This document shows positions 23,206 through 35,567 of a stretch of DNA of 64,000 bases, one piece after another. A program made the translations under genes and the position numbers. Position 1 is the first letter of the stretch. Every line of letters starts with the position of its first letter. The notes beneath the pieces are model-generated. The model made no database searches. It had not been told where the DNA came from and saw only the letters and a list, made by a program, of their open reading frames with translations. This DNA is from Magnaporthiopsis rhizophila (Eukaryota; Ascomycota; Sordariomycetes; Magnaporthales; Magnaporthaceae): assembly GCA_003049465.1 (NCBI GenBank), contig PYSS01000126.1, forward strand, positions 48,740 through 112,739. The letters are read 5' to 3'.

Positions 23206-24096
23206 GGAACTGCAATCTGTCAGGGGCTAGCCAGCGTTCAGGCAGACTTGTTTAATCCAAGCTTAAATTGACGCAACGAACAAACCACCCGCCCATTATG
23301 CAACACCCCATCCATATTACTGTGTTTGACGTGCCACCCTCGAATATGCCTCGGCTTGCGGTTCTCTTGGCAAGACCTGCCCGCCTGCGCTCAAATCTTA
23401 TGCCCCATCGTCAATGCGTGGCGGCGTTGGCAAATGGTGGGGACCGTGCAGTGAGTGCATGGGTAACATACATAACGTCCGTAAGACGAGAGTGGAAATC
23501 GGTCTAATCAATGCCCGCCCCGGTCGGGCACTTGCCGCAAAGGGTCGTCAGTAGCGAATATTGATATGTAAGCAGCATGTGTTTTTTTGCGGACCGTTTG
23601 CTTTGTTGTTTTACCGCCCACGCCCAGACCTACAAAGCAAGAAGAAAAAAAAGAAAAAAAAAAACGAAAACGCAAGCGGAAACGAGGACTAGGCCGTATG
23701 TGTTACACCCTCCCCTGCCCTCCACAAAAAAGGGCTCGCGCTTGCTGCAGCCCAGGCGGCTATCGGGTGCATGCGCCGCCGCCACCGTCTCATTCACCAC
23801 CTACCACCCCTACCCACTCGGGGATTTTGCCAATCAAGGTCTGGCGCTCCCGACAAAGAAAGTGGTGTTGGCATTTTATCTGCATGCATGCAGATTGTGA
23901 CGAAAAAGCGGAATTCGAATCCTTTCTTCATTTTTTCGCTTGTTCACATCCTTCGAATGAGAGCCCCCGGCGTCAGCCCTAGCAGGCAAAAAGACAAAGT
24001 CATCTGGGGGCTAGGGCGCCTAGATAGTTTGCCAATACCAGGAACGGAACGACCGGGATGGGCACCGCCAACAAAGACGGGCTGTGATTACAGGAG

Positions 24097-24138
<42 letters not shown>

Positions 24139-24152
24139 CCCCCCCCCCCCCC
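24097..24152. repeat. A40-C16 homopolymer block
   Basis: Forty A followed directly by sixteen C, with an N 71 bases further on (24223). Probably a low-quality or gap-filled assembly position rather than biology. Confidence 0.8.
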
Positions 24153-25190
24153 TCTACAAAACCTAATAGTCATTCACCTGAAAAATTAAACTTGTGTGAT
24201 GCTGGTAAAGAGAAGTCTTTTCNGTTGGTCTTGCCGAGACACATCAACATGCTTAATTATTAAGCCGACGGCCCTTCTTCTCATCCTTTCGGCTCGCTGC
24301 TTTCTCCTCCTATGGCCGGGGGGAGGGATATCTCCGGTCCCCCTGCCCAACTCCACTCCACTCGCTCCCGTCACTCACACCCAGCCAAAGGATTGATTAT
24401 GGGAAAGCTCATTCATCGCCTGCCAACAAAAACCGTCTGCTTGGCTTTCATCTCAGTTTTTCATTCCGTGATTCCGGCCAGACCGGCCAGACCGGCAGCT
24501 CGGCCCCCAAAACGACTGCCATCCCAAAAACGCCCAGGCATCCCATATTCGAGATGATCATGCCATGGGGCTATAAGATGAACAAAAAATCAATACCATG
24601 ATGGATTAGCTGACGGTACGCTTACGGCTGTCGGATATTAGTTACTAGTCCCATATATGTATCTATGCAAAGCTAGCCACAGATGGACTGCCGCCAAGTA
24701 CGACTTTGACCCATATAAACGCGGCTGGCAGTCCGTGAGGCCCCGGGATAGAGAGATCCTACAGGAAGAACGTGACCTAACTTTGTCTCTGAACCGAGGA
24801 TGACGGTAGAACGCGTAAATTTGAACTCGGTGGTGCTCACTTACAAATGTCATGAGGTAAAATCCCGTGGATGCCACCTACCTACTGCAGAAATCAAACA
24901 ACAATAGGTACCCAGGGAACGCCAACGATCTACATCTTCGCTTTAAACAGGCTCGGACCAAAAACCTCGGCTCTTTCCACAGAAATCAGAGGCCACAATG
25001 CAACATTCGGAGTAAACCAGGTGCAAACTGCTGCTCTATTTGCAAGTAGCCAGTGTATGCACCAAGTACTTGTCTTTCTGCCATATGGGCTCTAATCAAA
25101 CACATGCTAGAAGGCCGTCCACCACCCCTGTGAAACCCCCAACTACGTCCAGACAGGGCGAGGTCCGCGTCAGCTCCCATCCCATCCACA

Positions 25191-25520
25191 TGAATAACCT
25201 GGGAGTTCTGATATGACTGCAGCTAGCCCTCCGCTCCCGCTGCAAACAAATGATAACCTGAGAGTCCTCATGTAGTTGCAGCCGCGCGCCTGTTCTCACT
25301 CCACGTGCATGATAACCTGGGAGTCCTCACGTGGCGGCAGCCACCCTCTGATCCGACTCCACGTACATGATAACCAGGGAGTTCTCACGTGGCCGCAGCC
25401 ACCCGTCGGGTCCCACTCCGTTCATGATAACCAGGGAGTTTTGATGTGGCTGCAGCCACCCGTAGGGTCTCACTCCGCGTTCATGATAACCAGGGAGTTT
25501 TGATGTGGCGGCAGCCACCA
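25191..25520. repeat. Minisatellite, 58-59 bp unit, about 5.5 copies
   Basis: ATAACC(T/A)GGGAGT anchors start near 25194, 25253, 25312, 25370, 25427 and 25485, giving a regular 57-59 bp period. Each unit then carries a GTGGCNGCAGCCAC-like imperfect palindrome and a GACTCCAC(G) block. Three CACGTG E-boxes occur in the array. The last units are the most alike. Confidence 0.85.
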
Positions 25521-26307
25521 CTGTTGCTTCTTCAGCAACCGCCTTGTGATCTCCAGCAGTATAACTGGAGCCACATAGGCTGCCGACTTGAAAATCGGCT
25601 GATACCTTTGTTCGTCCAGCTCCTCGAGCCGGCGACCAAAAAGAATCTCACCGTCCAAACAGCTGGTAAGAAGAAAAGGAGGCAAAAACAAATGGACTCA
25701 AAAGGAAAGAAGAAGGAGAATTTTGGTCGGGGGAAGTGAATATTCGATGGAGTCGTGGGCAAGGAGAGGAATGATGAAGTGGTGCATAACTGGGTGATGG
25801 TGGAACGAAGAGGTTTGTCGAAGATCGAACTCTCCGGTGGCGGTACTGTAGGTGCGGCAGCGTTCGGATCTCTGCGGTGGCAGAGCCCTTAATAACCATG
25901 AGCTCCGTAGCCGCGCGGTTTTTGGTGCAAATGTGCCGTGGCGGTTGATGGAAACGAAAAGGAAAACCGATTAGGAAAGGATGGAAAGGAAAAAAATTGC
26001 ACCATGCGCCTGTTCCCAAGTTCCCGCTTTGCTTTTTGGGGTGCTGCGTTGGTATTGCAATATGCCTAAAGTTGAAAGCTGGATGGTCCAGCGGCACGAT
26101 GTCGCTGAGAAGGGAAGTGAGGGAATCCGGCTGCTGGTGCTGGGTTTCATGAAAGTAGGGGCGGTTTGATGGCGGGCTTGGTAGTCAGGGCTGGACAGAT
26201 CGGTCACCCAGATTTCGGCAGGTGGGAGCTCACGTCCGGAAACTGGGACGGGGAATCGCCTAGATCGATAGAAACTGTCAGAAGTGAATTCGTCTTTTTG
26301 CGCCGAG

Positions 26308-28154
26308 TTAAGCCCCCGGGCCGAGGCTGTCATGATGCCTACCATGGTTGGTGCCGAATCGCGCGTTGATGGGCTGAAAAGTGGTCGATTGTACCACGTC
26401 GTTCGGATCGTCGTAAGCCGAAGGCATGAGGTTCGAGAGCCGGTTGGGCATGGTGGAAAAAGAGGAAGCCGCCACGCCTCGCAGGCTCAAGGGGTTGAAG
26501 TTCGCGTCGCCAGAAATCTGGTGGGGCTGCATGTAGCTGTGATAGTCTTGGTTCCCGATAACGCCCATATCCCTCGCTTGGCTGGCCTGGCCAAAGTACG
26601 GGTAGTGGTAGTGCTGGTGCTTGGGAATGGCATTCTGCTCATGGGATCCAATCATTCCGTTGTTGTCAAGATGGTGCAGCGCCCCCCGGTGATGCAGTTG
26701 GAATCTGAAAAGAAAAAGGTACACAGATTAACCAAAACCCAGCATCCAAAGGGTGTCAAAAAATATTAGAAAAATGAAAAGAGGTTATTATATAACGCAA
26801 ACAGTCTTACCCGCCGGGGTCGAGAGGGCTGTTCATCCGATCTGTAGAGAACAAACGAAAGTAGAACCATATTAGCTCATGCACATAGCCGTTTCGAACC
26901 CCGAGGCCAATAAGATGAGGGAAATCCCACTTACTCGGAATGTGACGGTCGTCAGGCCGCAACATGTCGCCACCGCTGTGACCCGTCGTCCACGAGGGGT
27001 CGTCGTGTCCGTCGTCTGAATCCTGCTTGTCAGCCACAGCAATGGAGCTCTGGCTCGCAGCAGCTTGCCGCTGGGCCCTCGCCGCTCCCCTAGTCGTGAC
27101 ACCTGGGCGCACCCGGTTAGCGGTAGGGCTCGCGATCTTCGCCTGCCTCCGCTTCCTCTTGGCCGGAAGCTCGGCCTTCTTCAGGACGGGGCTTCCGTCC
27201 GGGGATGGCGACGCATATATGTCACGGCTTCGCTTAAAGTTGCCGAGGCCATCCCAGATGTACTCGAGCGGCTCGATAGACTCCGAGGTCTCTCGCATGC
27301 TCTCGACGACAGACTTGTCCTTCTTTTGGTTGCGCTTGCGGCGCTGCTCGGGGGTAGCAGCGTCGAAACCAGCCATGCCTGGGTACGTGACTCCCTTCAA
27401 CTTCACCGTGTCGTCATCCTCCAGCTCGAAATTCTCCAAGCTCAGAGTGCCATCGAAGCTCGAACCGTCGGCCTCGGAGCCCTCCGCCTCGAACTTGCCA
27501 ATTCCGACGTAGTTGGGAGGCAAAGCCGAACGACCCCGCCCGGAGGTCGGAGTCTGGTACCTCAGCGTACCGTTGAGATTGCCAGGAGAGTCGTACCGGC
27601 CAGCCGTCTGCCGGCCAAGAGTGCCATGGCTTGTGCCAGCTGGAGAGTCTCGTGAATGCAGATCAAAGACATCGGCGCTGTCTTCGCGAGGCTCGGCCTT
27701 TACGCTGGGGGGACGTCGGGAGGGGACAGGGCGAGGGGCTCGAGAAGCTCGAGTCTGGCACAAAGGTGAAAAGGCACGGATAAGCAATTCGGCCCAGCTA
27801 AAGCGGATTTTGGGCTCAGGATTTTTAATCCTCAGTGATACTTACTGGCAGGGGGGAGGCTGCAGCTCGCTCGCGGCGGGGCTGACGACGACGCTGCTTC
27901 GTCTCCATACGCCGCTGGAGGAGATCACCGATCCGGTACGTCGCGTACCAACGCTGGTACTCGGCCAGGCGAGCAGCGGACGCTGCATTGTCGCCCTGCG
28001 CGCGCAGCTCTGTATCGAACTTCCGCGAGAGATGGCTCTTCGATGATATATGTGTCAAGAGGTGAGACACATCCGAGAAGTTCTCTCGCTCCGGGCAAAG
28101 CGCGCAATAAAGCGGGATCGAGTCCTCGCCGATGGAGGAAGCCCTAGAAGCCAT
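26308..28154 (-). CDS. Fungal zinc-finger protein of unknown function
   Basis: Conserved-looking filamentous-fungal protein; no function assigned. Model: complement(join(26308..26704, 26811..26841, 26935..27754, 27846..28154)), 518 aa. All three introns have GTAAG donors and YAG acceptors, and frames close exactly, including a 31-nt exon reading NRMNSPLDPGG. The N-terminus has one matrin/U1-like C2H2 finger, LYCALCPERENFSDVSHLLTHISSKSH (C-x2-C...H-x5-H), followed by a basic helix (RRMETKQRRRQPRRER). The central part has GFDAATPEQRRKRNQKKDKSV and IEPLEYIWDGLGNFKRSRDIYASPSP, which look like a family signature. The C-terminal exon is His/Tyr/Asn-rich. A nuclear, RNA- or DNA-linked role is only inferred from the finger and basic stretches. 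Confidence 0.78.
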
Positions 28155-30753
28155 TGTCTGCGGAAAGTTAGCCCTGGTTTCCTAGGAAATACATGGAGAA
28201 ACAGAATACAAAGGGGAAAAAAGGGGTAAATGTAAAGAAAAGTGTAAAATCGAAGTAATAACCCAAACACGCAAAGTAACAGGCCCGGAAGTCACACGCG
28301 GGATAATAGTAAGGGGTAAGAGCAAAAGGGTAAAGATAGAAGGATGAAAAGCAAAGGGGGAGTCCGGACTCCCATATAAAAAAGAGAAAAATGACGGGAG
28401 AGGAAAAGACATAAATCCGTTATTCCAGGTTGTAAAACGAACTCCCGTAACGGCCTTAGAGGCTCAAAGGCCGCCGGTAAGAAGAGGGTAAAAGAGCAAC
28501 AAAAGGAAAAAAAAAGTTCATACCTGTTCAAAGCCCTAGCCGATCACGATGGTTAGAGGAAAAGCAGGCTTGGGCCTTATGTGACGGTATAGCCGGAGAG
28601 GTTGGGAGTATCTCCCCCGACAGGGGCCCGACGACAACGCACAAAGCGGCTATAAACTGGATTCTGGACGTGGTTGAATGTAAAACCCGGCCCTAAATTT
28701 TATCGGTCAGGAAATGTTAGAGGTGTTTCTTCAAAGCCGGTGGGTAACCGAAGTGGTTCCTTTCGAGTGGGTTTCGAATAGCCCGCCACATCCGAAATCG
28801 CCGTTGTTTCGAAAAGCGGGCTTGGTTGTGGTATGGGAATGACAAGGCCCTCCGAACTTTTGTGTGAAGGCGGCGCCTGGGCAACAGAGGCCAGATAGAT
28901 GAAAGACGTACTTGCAACAAAGGGCGAGAGTCGGAGGAAGCCGAGTGGTCTATGCTGGGCGCGTGCTGGTAGCCGCACCCAGGTCGGTCTTCGCTCGGCA
29001 GCGTCGTCTCGGCAGCAGAAGGCGAACGTTCTTGTGAGGCTATTGGCGAGGCTGTGTTAGCGCGAAGTTGACAAAAGAAAAAAGATCAGAAAATCCGAAA
29101 AGGAAATGCGGGAAAAGATGGGGCCAAAGTCGAAGTGGGTGTGGAGGAGTTGGACGGGGTGGTATGGAGGTGAAGACAGGATGGGAAGAGAATGAGGACC
29201 CGCTGCGAGAAAACACAACATCGGGTGAACGGCTGTCAGGGAGAGAAGGAAAAGACATGGAGGACGTCGTGGAAACTTCCGACGACGCACAGGACGCTGG
29301 GAAGGAAAGAGACGGGGCAAAGTGTACTCACCGGGTTAGGTATCAGACGTGGTCTTGTGGCTCAAAGGACGACAAAGAATCGGGATGGAGTCTGGAGAGG
29401 CTCTCCAAGAATCTGTATGGGTGCTTGGACAACAAGGTAATCGAAAATCTGCGCGACAACTGTAGACTGGCGTTTGCGAGAGGCTCCTTCTGTCAAGGAA
29501 TGGACGGGATAGACGGCGCTGCGAGCGGTCCCAGGAGGGCCAATTCGAGGTCAGGACAGATGCTGTCGGCGGTTTGGTTGTGTGGAGTGTCGGAAAGCCA
29601 CGATCTCGTCGAAGGGCGGGACGACTGGGTATATAAAGAGAGGAGGAAAAAAAAAAAAAAACAAGCGCGCCAATCGTTGCCTGGTCGGGTCCAGAGTCAC
29701 GCACAACGAGCGACAAAATATCAGATAAAAAATTCTGCCGGCTCCAAGCTGGCGAGATCGGAGATGGTGATGGAACTGGAGAGACGCCAGCCAGTTGTCG
29801 GGGCACTGGACGCGTCTCGGCCGCAGAGATGGACAGGCGGACCCACAACGAGATGCCGCCACTCTTTCACGATCGCCCAAGATCAGACGCAGTGTGCAGC
29901 CCCTCAGCGAGGTGAGCTAGCAGCTCTTTATGGTGGAGATGACGTCGGTACGAAGGTACCTCTCGCGCATTTATCACGGGGAAAATGGAGTCCTGGGGCG
30001 GATAAGGGTTGAGGTTCTGCCCGTTTTGGGAGCAGCAGCCAATTCTCGTTCTACCTTCGCCCGCAGCTCACTCGAGTCTCCTCTGAGTAGAATCTCACCC
30101 GAGTACACATCTTTGGCACGCCCATGCACGGTAGATTCTTGACTACCTGATTTACATGCGGCATGCTGGCCAAACCCGCCATGATGCAAGCCAAATAGAC
30201 ACTTGTCCACTGCTCGTGATGGCCTCTCTACCTAGCCATGCTATTACCAGACAGTGCGTTGGCGTCGATGTGTGACGTAAACTGCAGCGAATGGGGGCAG
30301 GCGCGAGGATGGCTACCTAGATAGATACCACCCATGCACCTAGGTAACAATGATGCAAGAGATATTGATGCTCATTAGAGGGAGGTGACTAGAGGACAGA
30401 TGCAGAGAGGAGACATCGAATGGTAGTGGAGAGCAGAAGAACGGATATGTCATGGTGATATCCTCGGAGAGTCCCAGTGAAGATAATTTGACGGTATCCT
30501 GACAACCATGCAACCCAAAGACTTCTGTGTAATGGAGGTTGCTTTAGACTTAAAGAGGTCCCCAGCAAGGTGGGTACTATTGTATTCCATTACAGCTTGC
30601 AAAGTGGAGCGGTCCTGATACCCAGTGTGGAAAACCCATCGACGTGACCGGATGTGACATAAAGACTGAAGAAAACTGAATGAAATGTGAACCCTCTGCT
30701 ACATGAAGGCGATCAACTCGGCTCTAACAAGCGAGCCCATCCTCTCAACTGCG
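28155..30753. other. Intergenic / long leader region
   Basis: About 2.6 kb between the start of the zinc-finger gene (minus) and the 3' end of BET2 (minus). The minus strand is pyrimidine-rich over most of it, as in fungal promoters and leaders. A plus-strand frame of 314 codons (29068-30012) runs through a poly-A Lys tract and has no domain, so it is not called. A TATATAAAG string lies at 29630-29638 on the plus strand with no gene behind it. A CACCTAGGTA motif is at 30337-30346. Confidence 0.4.
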
Positions 30754-31877
30754 CTACTTCCTGCCCAGAACCCGCTCGATGGTGGACTTGGGCATGCAGT
30801 AGACGGGATCGACAGGCTCGAGCCCTGGCCACTTGAGAAGGGAGAGTCCGGCAATGCCGAAGCACGTGTGCCACACGTCAACCTGGTTCCCGGGTCTGTC
30901 CGACACGCCACCCCTCTCGGTGTCCTGGCAACGAAGGATGAAGGCGGCCAGAGCGTCGCGGTCGATCCAATGGGTGCGCCCGACGATTTCGAGGCTGGCC
31001 AGCACCCACCAGCTGTAGCACACGTCCTCCTGCTTCTCGGGTCGCCCGTTCAGGCCTCCGGCGGGGACCTGCCGCTCGCTCAGCCAGCGGCCCAGCCGGT
31101 CCGTGTCGATCAGGTCCAGCCGGCCGGCGATAGCGAGCGCCGCCACGCACGTGAGGATCTGGCCCGAGTGCGACTCGGCACCGGGCCGCACGCCGTAGCC
31201 GCCGTCGAAGTTGGCGCACGCTGCGACGTGCTCGACGGCCCGATCCACGTCGACCAGGTCCAGCCGGCCCAGGAGCGAGAGGGCGTTGAGGGCGCCGTAC
31301 AGGAACCGTGTGTCCTCCTCGCCCCACTCATCGCCAGCAAAGGTGCCGGTCTGCTGGTCTTGGAGGTCTGCGATGACTGTCGCGCAGGGCGGGGGTGGAA
31401 ACGGGGAACGGGGAAGGATATAGGCACGCGGTAAGCTTGTGAGGCAACCGAAAGCCGACTTCAGCTTCAACGGGAGCGGCGGTGGCAGCAGCAGAAGGGA
31501 AACTCACACTTGCCCACCTGCGCCGCGTTCCCCTTGCCTCTCTTGTCTAGCTCGTCGAGCGCGTCGACCATAGCCAGGATCTGCACAGCACTGACTGTGG
31601 ACAGCATGTGGGCATCGTGGCCCGGGGCGGCGCCGAAGCCGCCGCTCTCGTGCTGGCAGGACAGCACGAAGTCTATGGTGGCATCTCGCGGAAGGGCTTC
31701 CGGGTGGCCCAGGAGATGAAGCGCGACAAGGCCCCAGTAGACGCCATTCAGCCGGAGGTGCTCAGTCAACCAGTAGTCGTAGTCCTCCTTCTTTGTGTCG
31801 AGACTCTGGATATATTTGACGTGGGCTTCCGTCGCGAGGCGGAGCTCGTCGGGAAGGGCGCCTGCTGGCGAGGTCAT
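30754..31877 (-). CDS. BET2: Geranylgeranyltransferase type II beta subunit (RabGGTase)
   Basis: Catalytic beta subunit that geranylgeranylates C-terminal cysteines of Rab GTPases in vesicle transport. Model: complement(join(30754..31376, 31508..31877)), 330 aa. A GTGAGT donor (31507) and CAG acceptor join VGK to FIADLQDQQTGTF. Alpha-alpha barrel repeats are visible: SCQHESGGFGAAPGHDAH, ANFDGGYGVRPGAESHSGQ, GGLNGRPEKQEDVCYSWW and GGVSDRPGNQVDVWHTCFG. Zinc ligands correspond to Asp and Cys of EDVCYSW (about D240, C242) and His of VWHTC (about H291), nearly the positions in mammalian RabGGTB. Length equals that of yeast Bet2. Confidence 0.95.
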
Positions 31878-34800
31878 GACAGGAGGAAACCAATAGGATC
31901 ATGTGCAAGGGAAGACCAGGGGGAGGGATGCGGGTGATATAGGACGTCGGCGGTGTGTTTCTTTCCCTGGTGAAGGCTTGTTGTTCAGGGGCTGCGGCTA
32001 GGAAACCCTCTCGGGCGAGGTTGTGAACGGGGCCGTGGATTACGTCAGCAGCCGTCTCCCTTGAGATCCGTGGCGCCCCGCCCCGCGCAGTGCACCCTTG
32101 GAATTCGTCATTCCCGTCCGCCCCTGCGACGGCGCTGGATAGAGGAGGGAGATATCAACTTCCGCTTCCGGGCGGCCACGTCTGCCGAGCCGACCGTTTC
32201 GAACCATATCGTGTGATGCTCAGGCAGCTCGCTTCCATAGTCCCATGATAGACTGTCCTTAAGTGATAGGACCTCTGGTAGTTTAAGATCATTTGCCAGA
32301 TCTTTAGCCACGGCATCGCATATCACACGACACAGCAACCAGCCGACTCCCGAGGTACGATAGTAGCGTCGATCGGTGTTCATCCGACAATTGCGCTTGG
32401 CTTGATACGTCAAGGAGGAGGCGTCCAGCAAGCTTGCACCCTGATCGGCGGACGGTGGGGAGAAACACGGTCATGCCTTTCCATGCTGCCCATTTTCCAT
32501 GTTTAGGTACTTTTTTCGAGTTTTTGCATTGTCAAGACTGCGTGCCTGGCGTTCGTGCCATCCAAACAGAACCTTTGGGAAACACTGGCTCCTGGGGTTC
32601 CTGAACACTGCCGTCCGAAGACACCCTAACAAACGTGCACACTTGGGCCCCGATTATTGTATCTGACTTGTGACCCATGCTGAAAAGCATATCGTAGAGT
32701 GACACCCACCCACGAGAAGGCACAGGAAGCTTGAACGACACACGGACAAACCAAGGGAAGGGATAGGCAGCCGCCCAACTTTCGCCCCACGCGGCAAAAC
32801 TGGGCTGCCAGCTGGTCGCCTCTTGGGCGCCCAATGGTGCCCCAGCAAAAGTGTCTCCGGGTTTCAGAGCTCGGGTTGTGTTCCTGAACTAGGCTGTTTC
32901 TGGAACCGCCGTGTTGATGCGGCATGGTGAGGGACGAATGCGACAGGGGGGCCGCGAGTGAGTCAAACCATGCCAAATCCGGAACCAAAGGTCGTGCGGT
33001 AAAAATCGGGACCTGTCGTCGAGCGGGCATAGCCGTGTTTCCTGTATCTGGTGAGCGCCGGTCGCCTCCTGCTTCACTTCACTTCACGTGTGCTCCGATG
33101 ACCCCGAATCACACTGAAAGTGGGGAGCCAGCCACCTTGAAAAGTGGCGATTCCAGGCCTTTTGTGGTACTCGACCCTTCACCGCCGCCGCCGCAGGTCG
33201 GGCACCTCTCAAAAGTCCCCGATCACCGTCGCCGGACGGGCCCCATGAAAAGGATGCAGTGGGCACCTGGGGCAGACGGGGGTGAGGCTGTTAAGGAGTG
33301 ATATCGTGGGTCGTGATATAGCGAGGATAACATATCTGCCCAAGTGTAACTTGCCTGTTGCTGTTGTGCTCGTGCGCCTGGAACCAAGGTCAATGAATGG
33401 CATCGTGCTACTCTTTCGCCCCGTCTCCATGCAGCTTCATGACTTGCCGAATTATCAGCCATGCCATCTGGACAGTAGGGAGGGAGACAAGAGGGTCCGG
33501 CGCGACTATTATCTCCCATTAAGCCCATCGTAGTGCATTTTGGTAGTGGAGCTTTCTAGTGACAGCTTCAATAACACGGACGGACACAATCGGGCAGTTT
33601 GCCCGTGCGCCTCAGGCATCCAACATCGCAGGCTTCGAGATGAGAACCGTCCCAACACTCCCTGCCCCTGGATGATGTCCGAATCCCTGGCGATGCGCAC
33701 GCAACACGTTTCAGAAAATCGATATTTCCCTGCCTAGCGCTAACCAGAAAGGGGCGCGGAATGTTTTTTTTTTTTTTTTTTTTTTTTCCTTTTTTGCGAC
33801 GCAATTGCCTAGCGCCAATATTCCGGACGCCTAATCTTCTTTGGGTGACGGTATATGTCAGCCTCTGCATTCCTAACCTGGACTGAAGGAGAGGGCTAAC
33901 CACTGGAACAAAATGGCCAAACCTGGTGCCTGCAGCGGGCCGGGTTCACCTGGCGTTGATCACCGCAATTCATGATGCAATCAATGGCGAAGCGAGAGCA
34001 GGGACAATGGGACAAGGGGGTTCGATCCCCGCACGAATGCTACCTAGCGGCCACACAGCGACGGAGCAGAGGCAAGATAGTGGCTTTCGGGGCCCTGAGC
34101 AAAATACGAATGGATGGCATCAAAGACAACCTTAGGTAGCAGAGGGAGGCAGGTCCCGTCTGATAGTGGGCTCCATCCTCAACAGTCTCCAGCTGTGCAG
34201 GACGACGGAGATTTCTTGTCTGTCGTCCTCCTCGTCCTTCCTTCTGGTGCCGGAAGTTTGCGCATTCCACAGTCCGAGCTCTCCAGCCAGCGAGCGATAC
34301 GCCAAAGACTGGACTTGATCGAGCTTAGGAAGGCGACGTGCACCACGCCACACCGTCACCTTAGACAGCGACCACACCACAGCCAGGGCAGCACTGACCC
34401 CAGCCCTTTCCAGTTAGGGTTTCCGGTGCGTGCATAGGGAGCTGCCCGCCTGCAGCCTTCCAAGCTGCACTTGCCTCGTGCCAGCAACCGTGCAAAATCC
34501 GAATTTGTCAAACAGGCACCTGGCGAAGAAGGAAGGAAAAAGAAAAGAGAAAAAAAAAATCAATTGACAAAAAGAAAGAGAGGAAGAGACCAGACGAGAC
34601 AGAGACAGGCAGAGTCTAGCGTGCGGGCGGAAGCGCAGAAAAGACGGCGCCGAGCGACCGAGCGTGGCCGGACCCAAAAAAAAAAAAAAGTAAAGAACCG
34701 GCACACCCAACCTAAAGCTGAGCGACACCTGACGGCCAGCACCCTCGCTCAGCTCGCACCAAACCAACGGGAACACGACCCTGCTTCATCCATGCTTTTC

Positions 34801-35567
34801 TCCCACCCGAATCGTCTTCCTCAGAGCCACGACGGCGGACTGCAAAACAAACAGGCAATCGGCTTGTCCATTGGACCTGTCTGAGCCCGCGCGCACCGAA
34901 AATACCTGGCGCCTGCCCTGACCCTGCTGGAGCCGCCTGGAAGGATTGTTTGGTGGCACCGCATTGCATACGGCACTGTCGCTTGGCCCGTCCAAGCAGG
35001 CATCAGAGCCCAGCCCGCTGATCCTGCGTCTGCGGACACGTACCATCGCCGCCCGCCAGCTGCTGTTCCGCTTGTCACCAACGAGCCGCCGTCTGAGGCT
35101 GAGTACGAGTACATGCCTGCCTATTTTCTCTGACCACCAACGTAGCAGGTCTCTGCCGTCCTGTCTCCCTCCGGTGCATAACGCACCCTGCACCTCCGTA
35201 CCAGCGACCAGCCTGCCTGCCAACCAGCCTGCCTGCTTGCCTGCTTGCCTTCGTCGTTTGGTCTGCCCACCAGGTCCCCATACCACCCCCGACCCTGTCT
35301 GTCGTGTCCTCCACTTCTTCCACCGACGAGGTACCGGTACTGCCCATTCGCCCACCCCGACCCCCGACCCCGACCGTTCTCGCGCTGGGCCCCTCCCACA
35401 CCCCCTCCCACATTTGTCGCAGGCCCCAAATCTGCCTATTTGCGCCCCCGACACTGTGATACGGAGGCGGGCCACGCGAAAGCCTGGGTTTGCTCCTGCG
35501 GCAAAACTACGAATCAGGAAGAAGGGCGCGTCGCTGGACCAGTGGCCTAACACATTTCACGGCCACA
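31878..35567. other. Intergenic, 3.7 kb, including the RhoGAP leader
   Basis: No supported gene. A 107-codon minus frame (32108-32431) has no recognisable domain. A T24 run with flanking direct repeats lies at 33731-33815. GGTTCGATCCC at about 34019 looks like a tRNA B box, but no cloverleaf can be formed. TTAGGGTTT occurs at 34414-34422. From about 34900 the plus strand is strongly CT-rich and probably forms the RhoGAP promoter and 5' leader. Confidence 0.45.
33731..33815. repeat. Poly-T segment between 10-bp direct repeats
   Basis: TGCCTAGCGC occurs at 33731-33740 and again at 33806-33815, flanking a short segment with a T24 run (33764-33787). On the minus strand this reads as an A-tailed insert between target-site-like repeats. 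A separate GCTAACCA pair (33739-33746, 33895-33902) surrounds a larger piece. Confidence 0.4.

Larger units (their letters stand above)
23206..26307. other. 3.1-kb intergenic region with homopolymers and minisatellite
   Basis: No supported gene. Contains A-rich low complexity (23641-23690), an A40C16 run (24097-24152), one undetermined base at 24223, and a 58-59 bp minisatellite (25191-25520). Frames in this region are driven by the repeats. Confidence 0.5.

Noticed and set aside
26842..26934. B-box-like GGGGTTCGAAAC on the minus strand
   Set aside because: It lies within an intron of the zinc-finger gene and has no tRNA structure around it.
29068..30012. 314-codon plus-strand frame
   Set aside because: Crosses a poly-A Lys run, shows no domain, and the region looks like pyrimidine-rich leader on the minus strand.
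30700..30790. tRNA-like TAGCGCAGTTGAGAG string on the minus strand
   Set aside because: It overlaps the BET2 stop region and does not fold into a cloverleaf.
32108..32431. 107-codon minus-strand frame upstream of BET2
   Set aside because: Short, no homology recognised, no convincing upstream exon. Could be a relic but unsupported.
33960..34045. Possible tRNA around GGTTCGATCCC
   Set aside because: The T arm has a mismatch and no acceptor or anticodon stem can be formed at the right distance.
34786..35553. Overlapping frames of about 255-270 codons on both strands
   Set aside because: The area is CT-rich leader sequence of the RhoGAP gene; low complexity keeps all frames open.
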